Positions 8,388 to 10,871 of a stretch of 10,871 nt of DNA are shown in pieces. The stretch lies in assembly GCA_016713365.1 (NCBI GenBank), contig JADJPG010000079.1, positions 1 through 10,871 on the forward strand, written 5' to 3'. Made by a program: the position numbers and the translations under genes. The first letter of the stretch is position 1, and the number at the start of each line of letters is the position of its first letter. Source of the stretch: Verrucomicrobiota bacterium. GTDB lineage: Bacteria; Verrucomicrobiota; Verrucomicrobiia; Limisphaerales; JADJPG01. A model generated the notes under the pieces. It had not been told where the DNA came from and searched no databases. It saw only the letters and a list, made by a program, of their open reading frames with translations.

Positions 8388-9183
8388 ATGAATCTCGCCT
8401 CAATTATCGCCCCGCGCTTCCATCGCCGAATCCTTCTCCCGCTTGCCCTGCTCGCTCTCGCTTCAATTTCCAGCGCCGCGGATGCGCCCGCGAAATCCGG
8501 GTCACAGGATAAAGCGTCGCCGGCCACGACCACGGTCAAGCCGGCCGCCGGGCTGACCAACTTCCTCATCTTCCGCAACAACCGTTCGTGGAATCGCAAG
8601 CCGGACCCATGAAGATTCGCTGACGGAGCTCGGATACAAATTCGACGTGAAGACTTCGGCCGAGATCAGTTCCACAGACCTGTCCAAGTATCGCACGATT
8701 GTGATCCCCGGCTCGCAGCGGAAGGACGACTTCTATGGGCAATATATGGAAAACACCGAGGCATTCGATCGGTATGTGACCGGAGGCGGAACGCTGCTGC
8801 TGGAGCTGAACGGTGCCGAGAACTCAAACCTTCCCCTGCCCCGCGGCGTGCGCATGGCGCGTCACGGCGCGAAGGAGAATTCGATCATCCTGACGAATCA
8901 TCCGCTGGTCGACCCGCTCGGCGGACAGCCCATTCACGCGAGCTACGCCAGCCACGGATACTTGGAGGGCACGCCATCGGATGCGTTGATTGTCGCGACG
9001 GAAATGGAGGCCGGCAAGCCGCTGATGAACAAGCCGACCTATGTCGAATACACGCACGGCAAGGGGCGCGTCATCGCCGCATGCCAATGCTTTCATGATC
9101 AGGACGGCTCCGGCCGAGGCATCCTGATGGAAACGGCCATCGTCTACACCGCGGACCGACAATGGTACGCGCCGAAGAAGTAG
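8388..9183 (+). CDS. Exported ThuA/GATase-like domain protein (one frameshift)
   Basis: ATG 8388 starts MNLASIIAPRFHRRILLPL, a signal peptide with positive residues before a hydrophobic core and a likely SSA-A cleavage near residue 30. After a low-complexity linker (APAKSGSQDKASPATT), the domain begins LTNFLIF. One frame change between about 8580 and 8612 leads to EDSLTELGYKFDVKTS, DLSKYRTIVIPGSQRKDD, VTGGGTLLLELNGAEN, NHPLVDPLGG and YTHGKGRVIAACQCFHDQ, ending at TAG 9181-9183. The alternating strands and glycines (IVIPG, GGGTLLLE, GKGRVIA) fit the flavodoxin-like fold of ThuA/class I glutamine-amidotransferase-like proteins. I do not see a convincing Cys-His-Glu triad, so an amidotransferase reaction is not claimed. 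The length of about 265 residues fits a single-domain exported protein. An ATG at 8647 could be called as a shorter start but would remove the signal peptide and the first strand. Confidence 0.75.
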
Positions 9184-9251
9184 CCGGGGGATCCGGCGGA
9201 ACGGACGGTGATTCGCAGATAGGCCTTACCCGCGCCCGCTCGACGCACGCG
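9184..9251. other. Convergent spacer without a recognised terminator
   Basis: The 68 bases between the two convergent stop codons show short GC-rich repeats near the left end (CCGGGGGATCCGG) but no stem followed by a T-run on either strand. Nothing else was recognised. Confidence 0.4.
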
Positions 9252-10691
9252 TTACGCCAGCACATCACAGATCACATCGCCATGCACGTCGGTGAGCGGC
9301 GGTTGACGCCGTTTTGGCGGAAGGTGAGCTTCTCGTGATGATGCCGAGGAGGTGGAGAACGGTGGCGTGGAGGTCGTAGCAGTAGGCGCGAGCCGAAGTT
9401 CGGCCTTGTAGGACCATTCGTCGCTCGCCGTGCACGCGCCGGGTTTGATGCCGGCGCCCGAGAGCCACGACACCGACGTGCCGCCGTTGTGGTCGCCCAG
9501 TGCCGCCCTGGCTGAACGGGGTGCGGCCGAACTCGGTTGTCCAGATGACGACGGGTGTCCTCGGAGAGGCCGCGGATTTGAGGTCCCTGAGGAGGGCGGC
9601 GACGGGGTCATCGGTCGCCGGCAGGCCGCCGGCGGGAGCTCCGTGTGGATGTTGGCGTGATTGTCCCAGTTGCCGTCGGCGCGCCGGGCCGCTCCAGACC
9701 TCGACGAACCGGACGCCGCGCTCGATGAGCCGGCGGCGAGCAGGGGGTAGCGGCGGCCAGGAAGTCTTCGGTCGCGTTTGCTGGTCCAGGCCGTAGAGCT
9801 TGCGCGTCGCCTCAATTCCGGTCCCCGACAGATCCAACGCCTCGCGGGGCGCTGAGCTGGAACTTCGCGGCGAGTTCGTAGCGGGCGATGCGCGATTCGA
9901 GACGGGAGTCCCCGAGTCGGCCAGGTGACGGCGGTTGAACTTGTTCCCGAGAAGAGACAGCCCTCGCGTTCCCTCCTTCGTGAGTATTTCGGCGACGGTC
10001 CTGGCGGGGAAGAGGTCGGGCACGGGCGCGGGCCGCACTGGGCTTGATGACCGTGCCCTGGTGGACGGCGGGAGGAATCCTGACGAAAAGCACCCGCGTT
10101 GGTTGTAGGGCAGCCCTTTGCGGGCATCCGGCAGCACGACCGAAAGTGGGCAGGTTGTCCGCCAGACCGCCGAGGGCATAGGAGACCCACGCGCCCAGGC
10201 AGGGAAATCCGGGGACAGAAACCCGCTGTTCATCATGTAGGTGCCCGGTCCGTGGACATTGGTCTTGGAGGCCACCGCTATGAGAGGCGGGTCATCGACG
10301 AGTTTCGCCCTGTTCGGAAACATCCATGCTGACCCAGCGGCCGGACTGGCCGTGTTGCTGGAACTCGAACGGGCTCTTCGCGATGGCCCCGGCCGCCGCG
10401 GTGAACCGCTTCGCGGCTGTCCCGTCGGTTCGAGCATCTGTCCCGTGCAGTCGGCGAGGGCCGGCTTGTAGTCGAACGTGTCCATCTGGCTGGCGCGCCG
10501 GTCATGAAGAGCTGGATGATCCGCTTCACCTTGGCGCGATGGTGAATGCCGCCGTTCAATTCGCGGCTTCAGAGCAATCTGCCGCGACCAATCCCGTGCT
10601 GACCGAGGAGATGAACCATCGCCACACCGCCGAAACCCGCCGCCCGAAACGCCAGAGAAATCGGCGCGATGGGTAGCGCGTTGACGAACAT
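9252..10691 (-). CDS. DUF1501 protein (sulfatase-like fold family), heavily frame-broken
   Basis: Spliced frames follow the DUF1501 pattern throughout. The N-terminus (from about 10691) gives a Tat-like RRFLWRFG followed by GFGGVAMVHLLGQHG. Then come KVKRIIQLFMTGAP and QMDTFDYKPALA (about 10530-10470), GTYMMNSGFLSPDFP (about 10240), DARKGLPYNQRGCFSSGFLP, LLGNKFNRRHLADS, ESRIARYELAAKFQLSAP (about 9900), TRKLYGLDQQ, RLIERGVRFVEVWSG, NWDNHANIHTELP, TEFGRTPFSQGG, DLHATVLHLLGI and finally LTDVHGDVICDVLA at the stop (9252). About ten frame changes are needed. The total of roughly 480 residues matches the family. DUF1501 proteins are abundant in Planctomycetes and Verrucomicrobia, usually exported, and often beside a DUF1549/DUF1553 (PSD1) cytochrome gene. 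No such gene is visible here. The start is approximate because frame breaks cluster in the first 40 codons. Confidence 0.85.
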
Positions 10692-10716
10692 CGGCGATGT
10701 CGGCTGGAAGGTGGTA

Positions 10717-10871
10717 TCATTTCTTTTCGCGGCAGAGGTGTGGTCGGCTGAACAATCTTCCAGCCATCCGCCGTTTTGCGGAAGAGCAACGTGAAGAGAC
10801 CGGACAGCTCATCCTTCTCGCGCTTCAAATGCCAGCGACCGAACGCGAGCGCGGTGTCTTCCGACGCCACC
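10717..10871 (-). CDS. 3' end of a SnoaL/DUF4440-like protein (5' part outside window)
   Basis: The visible residues ASEDTALAFGRWHLKREKDE, LSGLFTLLFRKTADGWKIV and, after a frame change, DHTSAA form the last strands of a SnoaL-like/DUF4440 (ketosteroid-isomerase-like) cone fold, where the sequence GWKIVHDHTS is typical. An indel in the A-run just after this would place the stop at TGA 10719-10717. Without it the frame runs on into the DUF1501 start, an apparent fusion that I attribute to sequence error. The gene lies about 25 bases upstream of DUF1501 on the same strand, so the two may be co-transcribed. The catalytic residues, if any, are outside the window. Confidence 0.7.

Noticed and set aside
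10676..10760. SnoaL-DUF1501 gene fusion suggested by a shared open frame
   Set aside because: The shared frame depends on missing a stop beside an A-run. The DUF1501 N-terminal pattern starts afresh downstream, so two genes are more likely.
1..10871. CRISPR arrays, tRNA or rRNA genes, insertion sequences, phage genes
   Set aside because: I looked for regularly spaced repeats, cloverleaf or conserved rRNA segments, transposase motifs and terminal inverted repeats, and saw none.

Overview
The window looks like a high-GC genome fragment from a Verrucomicrobiota (Limisphaerales/Pedosphaera-like) or related Planctomycetes-like bacterium. The basis is family content: a secreted multidomain protein with lamin-tail-like, Calx-beta-like and DUF3616 modules and a characteristic Fn3-like C-terminus, plus a DUF1501 protein, a DUF1579 protein and several Sec-exported proteins of kinds common in those phyla. 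Shine-Dalgarno sites are mostly weak or absent. This assignment rests on recalled family patterns, not on a search.

Nearly every gene is interrupted by one-base frame changes or in-frame stops, yet the encoded proteins are recognisable when frames are spliced. Several breaks sit in short homopolymers. The damage affects unrelated genes and is heaviest in the first 2 kb and last 1.5 kb, so raw indel error in a low-coverage long-read contig explains it better than decay of every gene. Gene coordinates below therefore span whole spliced genes.

Layout. (1) 2-2958 (+): 3' part of a large secreted DUF3616 protein. (2) 2959-3047: a convergent spacer holding a compound GCCGGC-rich stem-loop. (3) 7413 down to 3048 (-): a four-gene cluster, in transcription order a signal-peptide-bearing two-TM protein, a three-TM protein that starts on the stop codon of the first (ATGA overlap), a two-TM coiled-coil protein, and a two-domain AAA+ ATPase. 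(4) 7524-7559: a strong intrinsic terminator serving the DUF1579 gene and separating it from the cluster. (5) 8111-7586 (-): secreted DUF1579 protein. (6) 8388-9183 (+): exported ThuA/GATase-like protein, divergent from DUF1579 across a 276-bp spacer. (7) 10691-9252 (-): DUF1501 protein. (8) 10871-10717 (-): 3' end of a SnoaL/DUF4440-like gene just upstream of DUF1501.

The most interesting unit is the four-gene AAA+/membrane cluster. Tight spacing and one overlap suggest one transcript. The architecture (periplasm-facing or membrane proteins, a membrane-anchored coiled coil and a cytosolic AAA+ motor) suggests an envelope-associated complex that I cannot match to a named system.
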